Below, one piece after another: positions 1 through 9,270 of a DNA stretch of 64,000 nucleotides. The notes under the pieces are model-generated. The model did not search any database, was not told the DNA's origin, and worked only from the letters and a program-made list of their open reading frames with translations. Numbering within the stretch: position 1 is the first letter of the stretch; each line of letters starts with the position of its first letter. This DNA is from a cyanobacterium PCC 7702. Its GTDB lineage: Bacteria > Cyanobacteriota > Cyanobacteriia > Cyanobacteriales > Nostocaceae. The translations under genes and the position numbers were made by a program. Where the stretch lies: assembly GCA_000332255.1 (NCBI GenBank), contig KB235926.1, forward strand, positions 4,164,689 through 4,228,688, read 5' to 3'.

Positions 1-275
1 TTCTCCACAGTAGCCCCCTGTTTTGCTATAAATTGTTTCGCCGTGGCGCAGAAGATATAATTTTAAGCTCATGCATGCATCCTAGAAGTTACAAATTGAA
101 TTTATTTGGAAAAGCGATCGCTATTTGTACTGCTAAATCTTACCTTCAGACTTTGCAATATATAAATCCTCCCAAATTCTATAGGAGGAATGACCAGCTT
201 GTCACAACTAGCTTGCAGCAAGCACAAAGCATGCTTTCATTATTACCAACAAACTAAGTGCTTATGCTTTTTTAA

Positions 276-1646
276 CTAATTATGCAATTGGTTCAATACA
301 TACTCCCTAATCATTGGTTGCAGGGTAAAACCTGTATTTGTTTTTTCAATCAGCGACCTTTTCAACAAAGCTCTTAAAACTTCAGGTAATTCAGGTGATG
401 AAATTTTTGCTTCTAGTTGTGCAAAGTCAGTAGGTTCACCTTTCCTGGCCAGCGAGTCCATCAACTGTTTTTCTAATTCTGATAAGCGATAAAATTGCTG
501 GTCTAACAAGTCGTGCAAATCGTCAAAAATTAACCTTTTCTTCTGGTGCAGCATTTCTAAAAAATTTGCCAATTTTCCCTCAAAAAACTCTTGAATTCCT
601 GCTGCTACTATCTTCAATACCAGGGGATTGTTTGCATAATATTCACACAGTTGTTTCCATTGTTTTTGCGTTCCAATTAATGAGCCTTTAGCTTGCAACA
701 TTTGCTGCAGTTGCGTCCACCGCATACCCCGAAGTTGAAAAGAACGTACTGGTAGGTTTTTTCCTTCTTCAGTTGCTAATCCTTTGGGTCTTTCCCGACA
801 AGTTAGTAACAAACAACTTTGATGAAAGGTATCGCTTGCATATTTGAAGATTTGTGCAAATCCTTGATATTGCTCTCGATAATTACCAGTGCGATCGCCG
901 CTTTGCAAAATTGATTCCACATTATCCAAAATTATCAAACACCGATGGGCACGCAAATACTTTATCAGCAGCGAAATTTTTTCGTCCAAACTTCCAAAAG
1001 GTAAATCTTTGCGATACCTTCTGCAGAAAAATCGAATTAATTCAGTTAACACTTGTTCTGGTGTCGGAGCATTGCGCAGACTGCGCCAATACACTAATTC
1101 AAATTCCTGTTGTATGTTTTCAGCTAGCTTTGCTGCTAAAGTGGTTTTACCAATTCCACCCATACCCAGCAGTACTACTAACCGACACCTATCACCAACA
1201 ATCCATTGTTGGAGAGCGGTCAGTTCTTCTTGTCGTCCCAAAAACTCTGAAGTGTCTGGTAGCAGGCTAAAATATTGGTGCTGTTGTTGTGCTGTTTTTC
1301 TATAGTTCTGTTTTGGCAGAGAAAGTAAGATGTCTTTGGTCTGAATGTTTCGCTCTATTATTGCTTTTAAGTTCTTTTTACCAACCCTTTCTCCAAATTC
1401 CTCTGAAAGTCGCTTCCACAAATTAGCTGCAACATCTTTAATATGACCTTGGGAACAATGATTGGCTTTGGCAATATCTTCATAAGTCTGGTCTTGCCAA
1501 ACTCCCTTTAAAATAGCTCTTTGTAGATTATTTAGTGGTTTACCATACTTAGCAGAAATAATTTGTTCGGCTAGAGTAAAAGCTTTAGTATATCCATCTA
1601 GGGCACTGAAATTTATAATATCTGTTTTTCCGATTTCAGCAAACAT
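276..1646 (-). CDS. STAND NTPase (NB-ARC) with N-terminal helix-turn-helix-like domain
   Basis: A STAND-class ATPase, probably a signalling switch; its target is unknown. Seen: a P-loop GMGGIGKTT (about residue 161 from the chosen start), a Walker B strand LIILDNVES about 75 residues later, an arginine-containing LLLTCRERP motif and a GLPLAL-like NNPLVLKI motif. The first 90 residues (NNLQRAILKGVWQDQTYEDI onward, then SQGHIKDVAANLWKRL) look like the small helical/HTH domain that precedes NB-ARC in many cyanobacterial STAND proteins. The protein ends about 100 residues after the ATPase core, so it has no WD40 or TPR sensor repeats. I chose the ATG at 1646 because a GGGGACA ribosome site lies before it and homologous sequence starts there; an upstream ATG at 1808 would add 54 unconvincing residues. 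Function beyond the ATPase is inference. Confidence 0.85.
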   Translation of the reverse strand: MFAEIGKTDIINFSALDGYTKAFTLAEQIISAKYGKPLNNLQRAILKGVWQDQTYEDIAKANHCSQGHIKDVAANLWKRLSEEFGERVGKKNLKAIIERNIQTKDILLSLPKQNYRKTAQQQHQYFSLLPDTSEFLGRQEELTALQQWIVGDRCRLVVLLGMGGIGKTTLAAKLAENIQQEFELVYWRSLRNAPTPEQVLTELIRFFCRRYRKDLPFGSLDEKISLLIKYLRAHRCLIILDNVESILQSGDRTGNYREQYQGFAQIFKYASDTFHQSCLLLTCRERPKGLATEEGKNLPVRSFQLRGMRWTQLQQMLQAKGSLIGTQKQWKQLCEYYANNPLVLKIVAAGIQEFFEGKLANFLEMLHQKKRLIFDDLHDLLDQQFYRLSELEKQLMDSLARKGEPTDFAQLEAKISSPELPEVLRALLKRSLIEKTNTGFTLQPMIREYVLNQLHN

Positions 1647-2183
1647 AAATTTGTCCCCGCTTGATTCTAATTTTGGGGTTTTTCTAAATTTAAAAAGCAG
1701 TGGTGTTGTTTTTCGACAATCACCTTTGCGAACGCAGCTTGACCTCTTACATAATGCTTGCACTGAATGTTTGGGAGCAAATGCTGCTGTATTCGTCTTT
1801 AACTGCACCTAAGCTCTCACAGAGGTTTACAAAATAAAACTTCCTAATTTTAGTTAATATTTATAATTTTACCTATCCAGAGGATATCAAAAAAAAATAA
1901 GCATACAATAAGGAAATTATAAGTAATACTTGCAATTACTGGCTTGTAAAGCTAAGGAAATAGCCGGACATCGAGAGATAGCAGTGGCAAAAACCAACGA
2001 GAAAGAAAATAAATTTTCAGTGCTAAGATGAAAATCTCTCTCTGGGAAGAAAGACTCTCTATCTATTGATATAACTATAAATTTTACTTTCGATGTATTT
2101 TACTTTCAGCAATATTATCAGCTAGCTGCATAAAAATTGTTTTGGTATTTTTAATTTTTCTTTGGTGAGAGGAGATGTAAAAT
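1647..2183. other. gene-free stretch
   Basis: AT-rich intergenic DNA between two divergent genes. It must hold both promoters. The only clear element is the ribosome-binding site GAGAGGAG about nine bases before the ATG at 2184. I see no RNA gene, repeat or terminator. Confidence 0.5.
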
Positions 2184-2660
2184 ATGCAGCAATTTACTAA
2201 ACTTCATCTGTGGTTTGTAGCAGGGTTACCTGTGGTGATGGGTTTAAGTTTGCCAGCTTTGGCTCAAAAACCATCCACTCAAATTTCACCTGCTCAAAAT
2301 CGGCCTGCGCGCACTTACCAACCTGGGTATTGGCAACCGATCGCGCGGATCGACCCGAAGCAACCAATCACAGTTGTCCTTATCAATCAAACCAACTCAC
2401 CTTTGAAATACAATTTTTTAGATGGGCGCAGCGACAGTGATTTGCCTGTAGAAGGTAATGTAGAATTGAAAGATTTTTCCTTACCTGTCAACATTGCGAT
2501 TTACAATCCTACGCCAGAAGCTGCTGCTGGGAAAGGTGGTGGTTTGAGATACGAAACTTCCGTCAAAAATAATGTGGTGGAAGTGAGGGTGAAACCTGTA
2601 AAATCTGGTGGATACCGTGTATTAAATATTTCTAGGGCAGGTGGTATTTATCTTTATTAG
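2184..2660 (+). CDS. secreted protein of unknown function
   Basis: A 158-residue exported protein. Residues 1-27 form a clear signal peptide: a short charged start, a hydrophobic core (WFVAGLPVVMGLSL) and a PALA cleavage site. The mature part begins with a Pro/Gln/Ser-rich linker. It is followed by a compact, probably beta-rich domain containing ITVVLINQTNSPL and ending in a Tyr. I do not recognise the family; it resembles small cyanobacterial periplasmic proteins of unknown role. The start is supported by GAGAGGAG upstream. A hairpin with a T-tract follows the stop, so it is probably a single-gene transcript. Confidence 0.75.
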   Translation: MQQFTKLHLWFVAGLPVVMGLSLPALAQKPSTQISPAQNRPARTYQPGYWQPIARIDPKQPITVVLINQTNSPLKYNFLDGRSDSDLPVEGNVELKDFSLPVNIAIYNPTPEAAAGKGGGLRYETSVKNNVVEVRVKPVKSGGYRVLNISRAGGIYLY

Positions 2661-2736
2661 TCTATTAGTAAAATTTAATTTTGATAAAATTTTGAAAAAT
2701 CCAGGGTTCAGATTTTGGTAAACAAAATTACTTATA

Positions 2737-2785
2737 CCACCACTGCTAAATTATAAAGTATGGAAAGTATGTGGTGGAGTTTTTA
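2737..2785 (+). terminator. probable intrinsic terminator after the secreted-protein gene
   Basis: A seven-base stem, CCACCAC (2737-2743) with GTGGTGG (2771-2777), is followed by AGTTTTTATTTATT. The 27-base loop is long for a terminator, so the call is moderate. Confidence 0.45.
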
Positions 2786-3101
2786 TTTATTATTCCTTTT
2801 TTATTTTATTTTTATTTTCTTCTTACTTTGGAAATTTAAACTTCAGGAAGTAAATTTAACATTGAAAATGTGTAGAAAATGCGCAATGCATTTTAGTTAA
2901 AAATAGGACGTAATTTTCGATAGCAAAGCAGCAACAAGTCCCCGGCGAGCGATCGCTTGTATTGCATAAGAAGCGATGGCAGTGCACGGGTGCTGATAAA
3001 ATTTACTTTAAAATCACCAGAGGACAAAATCTGGTGTTGTTTCTGTTGTCAAAGCAAGGTCTAAGTTGCTGGAGGCAATGTCTTGAAAGGAAAGCAGTCA
3101 T
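2786..3101. other. gene-free stretch with one hairpin
   Basis: AT-rich leader region for the next gene. It holds one HIP1 site and a seven-base hairpin CACCAGA/TCTGGTG at 3015-3036 followed by TTGTTTCTG. The hairpin could be an attenuator-like element in the 5' leader, or a second weak terminator. Nothing else was recognised. Confidence 0.35.
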
Positions 3102-4130
3102 ATGAACAATTGTCCTGCGAAGTTAAAACAGGTATCTCAACCACATGCGGTCATTGGTAATATAACAGTTAAAGTTATAAAAATTGCTGGTTTTTCTTTA
3201 GTTTTGATTTCGATTTGTAACTGTTTGTCAGCCTGCAGTCAGAGTTCCAAGAGTACCAAGAAAGTTGTCAGCACACCCACAACCACTCCTGCTACCTCGA
3301 TTACACCTAGTAATTTGGGGACTCCATCTCGCAGTCCCATCGATCCGCTGACTGGCTTGGAGCTTCCTCCTATACCTGATACTCCTTTTAGTAACGACAA
3401 GATACCCAATATTCCAACTGTAGCCAGTGACACTTTCGGTCAGAGAAGAGAGCAGGTGACAGAAAAAACAACATTTGTGGCTCCCAATCAAAGCTCGGGA
3501 ACAACACAGCCTGAAAAACCTGTGGTTTGGCAACAGGGGGGAACTCCAGCAGCTAAGTCCTCTGTACCGAGGACGGCGATCGCATCCAACAAGGCTTATA
3601 CCAGCTACAGCAATCCCATAGAATTTAGGGTACCTGGAAATACAAGCTCCACAACTACTGTGCCAGAAAAAAGAGGAAATACAGCAAAAAAAATAAAAGT
3701 GGTGGCTACAGATGGGAGTTCTAGAACAACTACGGGTAGACAGATAGATGTTTTGCAGTCTCGTCGAGCGATCGCGCCTTTGCAGCTACCTGTTTCTCAA
3801 GTCAGACCTGTCAAAAGTCCTATCCCTGTTATCGCTAAGTCATCTTCCTACCCGCAGCTTCAGTACTCACAACAGTCGATTAGCGATGCGAACGCTGTGG
3901 TACGGGGATTGGTCGTAGCCAAGCACAAAGGTGAAATTCAACCTGACACCACAACCTGGAGAAAAACTCAGGATGCGGTCATTTTACTGCGTCAGGGTAA
4001 AACCAGACAACAAGCAGCGGCCAAAGCTAATATTCCCCTATCTTTGCTGACGCAACTAATTGAGTGGGGTCAACAAAATCAACCAACAGCAGAAAGCATG
4101 TTAGACATACAAAGCGGACAGTTGAGATAG
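3102..4130 (+). CDS. putative lipoprotein of unknown function
   Basis: A 342-residue protein. After about 28 N-terminal residues comes a hydrophobic stretch (IAGFSLVLISICNCL) ending in the lipobox LSAC with Cys45, which suggests a lipid anchor. The middle (about 50-240) is Ser/Thr/Pro-rich, low in complexity and probably disordered. The last 80 residues are folded and helical (DANAVVRGLVVAKHKGEI onward, then LLRQGKTRQQAAAKANIPLS), with a look of a small helix-turn-helix. AAAGGAAAG precedes the ATG. The long n-region before the lipobox is unusual, so the true start might be internal. I do not recognise the family. Confidence 0.7.
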   Translation: MNNCPAKLKQVSQPHAVIGNITVKVIKIAGFSLVLISICNCLSACSQSSKSTKKVVSTPTTTPATSITPSNLGTPSRSPIDPLTGLELPPIPDTPFSNDKIPNIPTVASDTFGQRREQVTEKTTFVAPNQSSGTTQPEKPVVWQQGGTPAAKSSVPRTAIASNKAYTSYSNPIEFRVPGNTSSTTTVPEKRGNTAKKIKVVATDGSSRTTTGRQIDVLQSRRAIAPLQLPVSQVRPVKSPIPVIAKSSSYPQLQYSQQSISDANAVVRGLVVAKHKGEIQPDTTTWRKTQDAVILLRQGKTRQQAAAKANIPLSLLTQLIEWGQQNQPTAESMLDIQSGQLR

Positions 4131-4211
4131 TATCTAGTGAAAATTTAACTCCTGGTACCGCGTTTATGTAGGCATTGCGGGAAATCAAAGATTTAACGTG
4201 GGAAGATGTCA

Positions 4212-5102
4212 CTAAAGGGCGTGTGCTTGTTTGATTTCTTCTAAGGCTTGGCGTAAATTAGGAACGTGCATCCAACCAACAAAACCTGCATATAAACACT
4301 GTCCTTCTTTGGAAGCTACGAAGACGTGCTCGACGCCAGCCAAATTTCGCCAAATCCGAACGGTACCACCGTTTTTTAGCGCGATCGCTATCCGAGCTTT
4401 GGGAAAGTGACGCCAGTGTCCGTCGGTAATTCCCGGGACTGCGTGCAGTCTTTGTACGATATCATCAAAGACCACGAGCGTGCCGATGGTAGAATCCTGC
4501 CAAAAGTCAAGAATTGTTGAGGCAACCAAGGGATGATTTCGCAACACGGCGTGGGACAGACCTGGTAAACAGACAAATTGAGCATTGGCAAACTTAGTAG
4601 ATTCTACTGGAACAGTGCCGTCAGTACCGCCGCCAATATCTCCGGCAATAATCAAGGTTGGAATGACTGCAGCTATTTTTTGAGCGATCGCTTTGCGGTT
4701 TGTTCCTAAATCGCGAGCAATCCCAATCCCTAGGCTAAAGGGGTCCAACATTCTTCCCAAATCAGATCCACCCACTGGAGAGCCAATCAAAACCAGCGAT
4801 TGCACCCTCGAGTGCCAATGGCAATGGCGATGCAGTAATTCTAACCAAATTAAACCACCCATGGAATGGCCGATGATTTTTATAGGTACATCAGCATACT
4901 TAGCCATTTGTTGGATGGCGATATTTTCTACACACTGAATCAGGGGAGCGATTCCGATCCAGGTTTGGATGTATTGCAGCTTAGGAGCAACTACCAAGGT
5001 TGTATCTGTGACCAAACGACGTCCCAGCTTGAGCATCGCTTGATTGTTATCCGCCCATCCATGCTGTAGGAATAAAATAAATTCTGGTGTATTTAACAAC
5101 AT
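4212..5102 (-). CDS. alpha/beta-hydrolase (lipase/esterase-like)
   Basis: A serine hydrolase of the alpha/beta fold, 296 residues, without signal peptide. The nucleophile elbow is GHSMGG (Ser80). An FLQHGW motif near residue 11 fits the oxyanion-hole strand. Likely triad partners are Asp161 in GTDGTVPVES and His184 in GLSHAVLRNHP. The layout resembles triacylglycerol-lipase-type or PGAP1-like hydrolases, but the substrate cannot be told from sequence. The C-terminal third (about 205-296) is an extra beta-rich segment. It runs towards the preceding plus-strand lipoprotein gene and is divergent from the FAD protein that follows. Confidence 0.85.
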   Translation of the reverse strand: MLLNTPEFILFLQHGWADNNQAMLKLGRRLVTDTTLVVAPKLQYIQTWIGIAPLIQCVENIAIQQMAKYADVPIKIIGHSMGGLIWLELLHRHCHWHSRVQSLVLIGSPVGGSDLGRMLDPFSLGIGIARDLGTNRKAIAQKIAAVIPTLIIAGDIGGGTDGTVPVESTKFANAQFVCLPGLSHAVLRNHPLVASTILDFWQDSTIGTLVVFDDIVQRLHAVPGITDGHWRHFPKARIAIALKNGGTVRIWRNLAGVEHVFVASKEGQCLYAGFVGWMHVPNLRQALEEIKQAHAL

Positions 5103-5215
5103 AATAAGATTATAGATGCGAAGTGGTTGCTGGCAAATTCTCAGACTGTGGTAGTATTAGCTTTTGCTGGAATCTATAAGGGCGCAAGATTTGCGTTTTG
5201 GAAAATGCCACAACG

Positions 5216-6400
5216 ATGAAAACTTACGACTGGATCGTTATTGGTGCTGGTATTGCGGGTACTGCTGTGGCCTACGAATTGGTAAAAAAAGGCTTTTCAG
5301 TAGTTTTGTTGGAACAAAACCCCAGTTTTGAAAATGCTACTCGCTACAGTTATGGCGGTCTAGCTTTTTGGTCTGCGACTACTGCTGTGACTCGTCAGTT
5401 GTGCGAGGAGGGGATGGCGCGATATCGTCTGCTGTCCCAGGAGTTAGATGCAGATATTGAGTTTCGCCAGCTGGATTTGTTATTAACTATTCCTCGGGAC
5501 AGCGACCCCAAAACTGTTGCAACTTCCTACGCTGGTTGTGCTGTTCCTCCCAAGTTACTTACTAGGGAAGAAGCGTCGGAAATGGAACCTTTGTTGAATC
5601 GGGAGGCGATCGCCGCTGCTTTGACGGTCAAACACGGTCATATCAACCCCAAAAAAACGGCGCAGGCTTATATCCAAGCTTTCCAGCGTGCTGGTGGCCG
5701 CATGGAACAGGCGCAAGTACTGAAATTACATCCAGCACAGCGAGCGACAAGCCGAGATACAAAGGTGGAAACCACCACCACAACTTATTCTAGTGGCAAA
5801 GTTGTAGTTTGTGCTGGCGGACTGACTCGTCAGTTGTTACAAGCATCCGGTATTTCCATTCCGTTGTATTTCACCCATGCAGAGATAATTGAAACTCCGC
5901 CGGTTGACGTACGTTTGCGTACTTTAGTTATGCCAGCTTGTCTGCAGCGCCTGCAATTAGAAGCTGAGTTTAGTAAGTTGGAGGAAATATGGAACAAACC
6001 CACTGCTGAATCAATAGCGGCTATTTTAGATGCAGGTGCAATTCAGTTTCAAGATGGAAGTTTGCGCTTGGGACAAATTAGTCGTATCATCCCAGATGCG
6101 GGCGCTAAGGTAGATTCACTACAAAGCGAAAGGTGGCTAAGGCAGAGTATAGCAGCAATATTGCCGCAGCTAGCTAATTTACCGGGAAGTTGGCATCACT
6201 GTTTAGTAGCATTTAGTCATAAGGACTTTTGCTTGCCATTTGTTGGTTCCATACCTTTTTTGGCAGAAGATATCTATGTGTTTTCTGGGTTTAGCAATCC
6301 TTTGGCGATCGTACCTTCTTTGGCTGAGCATTTTGCTAATTGGGTATCGAACCAGGAAGATGAAGTTATTAAACAGTTATCTTCTCCAAGACAACAATAA
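5216..6400 (+). CDS. FAD-dependent oxidoreductase, DadA/glycine-oxidase type
   Basis: A 394-residue flavoprotein that probably oxidises an amine or amino acid. The N-terminus has the dinucleotide-binding fold VIGAGIAGTAVAYEL (GxGxxG) followed by an acidic strand end (VVLLEQ). A second FAD contact, VVVCAGGLTRQL, lies in the middle, and the C-terminal part (VFSGFSNPLAIVPSLAEH) matches the last FAD-contact region of the DAO family. I chose the ATG at 5216; an in-frame TTG at 5198 would add six residues. The substrate is unknown. It sits just upstream of urtA, but the urt genes have their own promoter. Confidence 0.85.
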   Translation: MKTYDWIVIGAGIAGTAVAYELVKKGFSVVLLEQNPSFENATRYSYGGLAFWSATTAVTRQLCEEGMARYRLLSQELDADIEFRQLDLLLTIPRDSDPKTVATSYAGCAVPPKLLTREEASEMEPLLNREAIAAALTVKHGHINPKKTAQAYIQAFQRAGGRMEQAQVLKLHPAQRATSRDTKVETTTTTYSSGKVVVCAGGLTRQLLQASGISIPLYFTHAEIIETPPVDVRLRTLVMPACLQRLQLEAEFSKLEEIWNKPTAESIAAILDAGAIQFQDGSLRLGQISRIIPDAGAKVDSLQSERWLRQSIAAILPQLANLPGSWHHCLVAFSHKDFCLPFVGSIPFLAEDIYVFSGFSNPLAIVPSLAEHFANWVSNQEDEVIKQLSSPRQQ

Positions 6401-6531
6401 TTTCTAAGAATTAAACTTTATAAAATTATATTGACCAACATTACTTCATATACATTTATATGCATCCATAGGCATCAAACCAACTTTTTTTGAAAAATTA
6501 TAAAGAAAAGCAGGCACAAATTTGCTAAACG

Positions 6532-6574
6532 GTATCTCTTGTTACTTTATGTAGAAAAAGTGTCAAATTAATAT
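6532..6574 (+). promoter_or_regulatory. NtcA-activated promoter of the urt operon
   Basis: GTA (6532-6534), eight bases, TAC (6543-6545): the consensus NtcA box. A -10 hexamer TAATAT (6569-6574, fits TAN3T) follows after 23 bases, which is the spacing of class II NtcA promoters. Transcription would start near 6581 and leave a leader of about 90 bases before urtA. Urea transport genes are known NtcA targets in cyanobacteria. Confidence 0.85.
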
Positions 6575-6671
6575 CAAAGACACATAACTTTTTTAGTAAA
6601 AGTTTACTCGTGGAAGTCAGCTAGCTGAATAACTCTAGCCAAAATTTACTTCCTCAAAGTTAGGGAATTGT

Positions 6672-7994
6672 ATGACAACAAGATTTAACAGACGACGATT
6701 TTTGGTCTGCAGCGGCGCTACTTTGGGAACAAGTTTGCTCCTGAAAGCTTGTGCTAATAATCCTACCAATACTTCTGAAAATGCGAATTCTCCTGAAGGA
6801 ACTTCTGCCACACCAGCAGCAGCTACTACTAGTGGTAAGACAATTAAAGTAGGAATCTTACATTCCTTGAGCGGTACGATGGCAATTAGCGAAAAAAGTG
6901 TCGTTGATGCAGAAAAATTGGCAATTAAAGAAATTAATGCTGCTGGTGGAGTTTTGGGAAAACAAATCGAAGCAATTGTTGAAGACGGTGCTTCCAACTG
7001 GGATACTTTTCGAGAAAAAGCGACAAAATTAATCGATCAAGATCGAGTAGCTGTTGTTTTTGGCTGTTGGACTTCTGCAAGTCGCAAGAATGTCAAGCCA
7101 GTGTTTGAGAGCAAAAACCACATGCTTTGGTATCCAGTACAATATGAAGGTCAGGAATGTTCTAAAAATATTTTTTACACTGGCGCTGCTCCGAATCAAC
7201 AAATAGAACCTGCCGTTGATTGGTTGCTGAAAAATAAAGGAAAAGAATTCTTCTTAATCGGTTCCGACTACGTTTTTCCCAGAACTGCAAACGAAATTAT
7301 TAAAGCTCAATTAGAAGCCTTGGGTGGAAAAACCGTGGGAGAGGATTATCTTCCCTTGGGAAATACAGAAGTAACGCCGATAATTACGAAAATTAAGCAA
7401 AAATTGCCCAATGGAGGTGTGATTTTCAATACTTTAAATGGAGATAGCAACGTTGCTTTTTTCAAGCAATTAAAAGGTGCGGGTTTAACACCAAATAAAT
7501 ACCCGACAATGTCCGTAAGTATTGCGGAAGAAGAAGTAAAAGCAATTGGTGTGGAGTATCTCAAAGGCCATTATGCAGCCTGGAATTATTTTCAAACAGT
7601 AGATACTCCAGCTAACAAAAAATTTGTCGCCGCTTTTAAAAAAGAATACGGCGAAAATCGAGTGACAAACGACCCGATGGAAGCTGCATATGTAGCAGTT
7701 TATTTGTGGAAACAAGCGGTAGAAAAAGCCGGGACTACTGACATAGCCAAAGTGCGGGATGCAGCTTACGGTCAAAGTTTTGATGCACCAGAAGGTAAAG
7801 TGACGATGAACGCCAACCATCACTTATCTAAAATTGTCAGGATTGGTGAAGTTAGAGATGATGGTTTGTTCAATATTGTTTTTGCAACTCCTAAAGCAGT
7901 GGAACCTGTTCCTTGGAATCAATTTGTCAAATCAACCAAAGGTTACGCTTGTGATTGGTCAGATCCGAGGAAAGGCGAGAAGTACAAAATTTAA
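6672..7994 (+). CDS. urtA: urea ABC transporter, substrate-binding protein UrtA
   Basis: The binding protein that captures urea for the UrtABCDE importer (440 residues, normal length). The N-terminus has a twin-arginine-like RRRFL motif and a lipobox LKAC with Cys27, so it is probably an exported lipoprotein. The mature domain has the branched-chain-amino-acid-binding fold (KVGILHSLSGTMAISEKS near the start) typical of UrtA. First gene of urtABCDE, with a gap of 87 bases to urtB. Its own promoter carries an NtcA box, so it should be induced when ammonium is scarce. Confidence 0.97.
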   Translation: MTTRFNRRRFLVCSGATLGTSLLLKACANNPTNTSENANSPEGTSATPAAATTSGKTIKVGILHSLSGTMAISEKSVVDAEKLAIKEINAAGGVLGKQIEAIVEDGASNWDTFREKATKLIDQDRVAVVFGCWTSASRKNVKPVFESKNHMLWYPVQYEGQECSKNIFYTGAAPNQQIEPAVDWLLKNKGKEFFLIGSDYVFPRTANEIIKAQLEALGGKTVGEDYLPLGNTEVTPIITKIKQKLPNGGVIFNTLNGDSNVAFFKQLKGAGLTPNKYPTMSVSIAEEEVKAIGVEYLKGHYAAWNYFQTVDTPANKKFVAAFKKEYGENRVTNDPMEAAYVAVYLWKQAVEKAGTTDIAKVRDAAYGQSFDAPEGKVTMNANHHLSKIVRIGEVRDDGLFNIVFATPKAVEPVPWNQFVKSTKGYACDWSDPRKGEKYKI

Positions 7995-8081
7995 TGCAAT
8001 TTGAATTTCAAATCCACCTTGGGGTGCAACCTACCATATTAGAAAATCTAAAAAGCAGGGGAAATTTCATACAGGAGAAAC

Positions 8082-9239
8082 ATGCTTGCAGGATTTTTGG
8101 ATGCCTTGTTTAACGGTCTTAGTATTGGTGCAGTTTTATTAATCGCTGCTTTGGGATTGGCGATTGTATTTGGACTAATGGGCGTCATTAATATGGCTCA
8201 TGGCGAGTTAATGATGTTAGGAGCCTATACAACATTTGTTGTACAAAATTTCTGCAAACAATTGGGTGGCTTGTGGTTTGAAATTTATATATTTTTGGCT
8301 TTAATTTTAGCTTTTTTGCTGACAGCAGTTGCTGGCTTAATTCTAGAAAAAGGTGTAATTCGCTATCTGTACGGACGTCCCCTAGAAACTTTGCTAGCGA
8401 CTTGGGGAGTGAGTTTGATATTACAACAATTTGTCCGTAGCGTGAATTGGGTAATAATTGCGGGAGTAGCTTTATTTTGTTTGTTCTTTTTCGGCGGTTT
8501 GGGTATTTTGAAATCTCGTGCAGACAAAATTCGTCGCAGGACCGTTGTGGGGGTACTGCTGGTGCTATCTTTAAGTGTGGCGATCGCTACAGGTAATTTT
8601 CTTGGCCAAACTTATCAGCTAGCAGTTACCCAACCCTGGTTTGGCGCTCAAAATGTAGATGTCACTGCTCCCAGTTGGTTGCAAGATGGATTGAGTTTAG
8701 GAAGCTTGCAACTACCTTATGCCCGGTTATTCATTATTGCTTTAACCATTGTCTGCGTCACGGGTATTTATATATTTCTACAGCATTCTCTTTGGGGATT
8801 AAGAATTCGTGCGGTAACGCAAAATCGCAGCATGAGTGCTTGTTTGGGTATCCCCACAGAAAAAGTTGATGCAATTACTTTTGCGCTTGGTTCGGGATTA
8901 GCTGGTGTTGCTGGATGTGCAATCAGTTTGCTCGGTTCTGTAGGACCTAACACCGGGCAAAATTATATCATCGATACTTTCATGGTTGTAGTTGTTGGCG
9001 GTGTGGGTAACTTAGCAGGTACTGTGGTCGCAGCACTGGGAATTGGTACAGCTAATTATTTAATTGGTTCTGGTACCTTGGCTTTGTTATTCACTCCTGT
9101 TGAGTCTTTGGCAAATTTCTTTAACTTCTTTGCCACTACTAGTATGGCAAAAGTGATGGTATTTGCTTTGATTATTGCATTTTTGCAGTGGAAACCAGGA
9201 GGAATTTTCCCACAGAAAGGTCGTACTGTCGATGCTTAA
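8082..9239 (+). CDS. urtB: urea ABC transporter, permease UrtB
   Basis: One of the two membrane channels of the urea importer (385 residues). It has the LivH-type layout: hydrophobic segments from residue 10 (GLSIGAVLLIAALGLAI), the conserved FGLMGVINMAHGELMMLGAY and the cytoplasmic EAA-like loop (LRIRAVTQNRSMSACLGI). ACAGGAGAAAC lies just before the ATG. It forms a heterodimer with UrtC. Position and length fit the operon. Confidence 0.96.
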   Translation: MLAGFLDALFNGLSIGAVLLIAALGLAIVFGLMGVINMAHGELMMLGAYTTFVVQNFCKQLGGLWFEIYIFLALILAFLLTAVAGLILEKGVIRYLYGRPLETLLATWGVSLILQQFVRSVNWVIIAGVALFCLFFFGGLGILKSRADKIRRRTVVGVLLVLSLSVAIATGNFLGQTYQLAVTQPWFGAQNVDVTAPSWLQDGLSLGSLQLPYARLFIIALTIVCVTGIYIFLQHSLWGLRIRAVTQNRSMSACLGIPTEKVDAITFALGSGLAGVAGCAISLLGSVGPNTGQNYIIDTFMVVVVGGVGNLAGTVVAALGIGTANYLIGSGTLALLFTPVESLANFFNFFATTSMAKVMVFALIIAFLQWKPGGIFPQKGRTVDA

Positions 9240-9270
9240 AATTAACCGCCAACATACCAAGGACACCAAG

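Noticed and set aside
33..279. Open frames left of the STAND gene, including one from ATG 190 after AGGAGG
   Set aside because: The AGGAGG lies only one base before the ATG, the sequence is not protein-like and the frame runs into the 3' end of the convergent gene.
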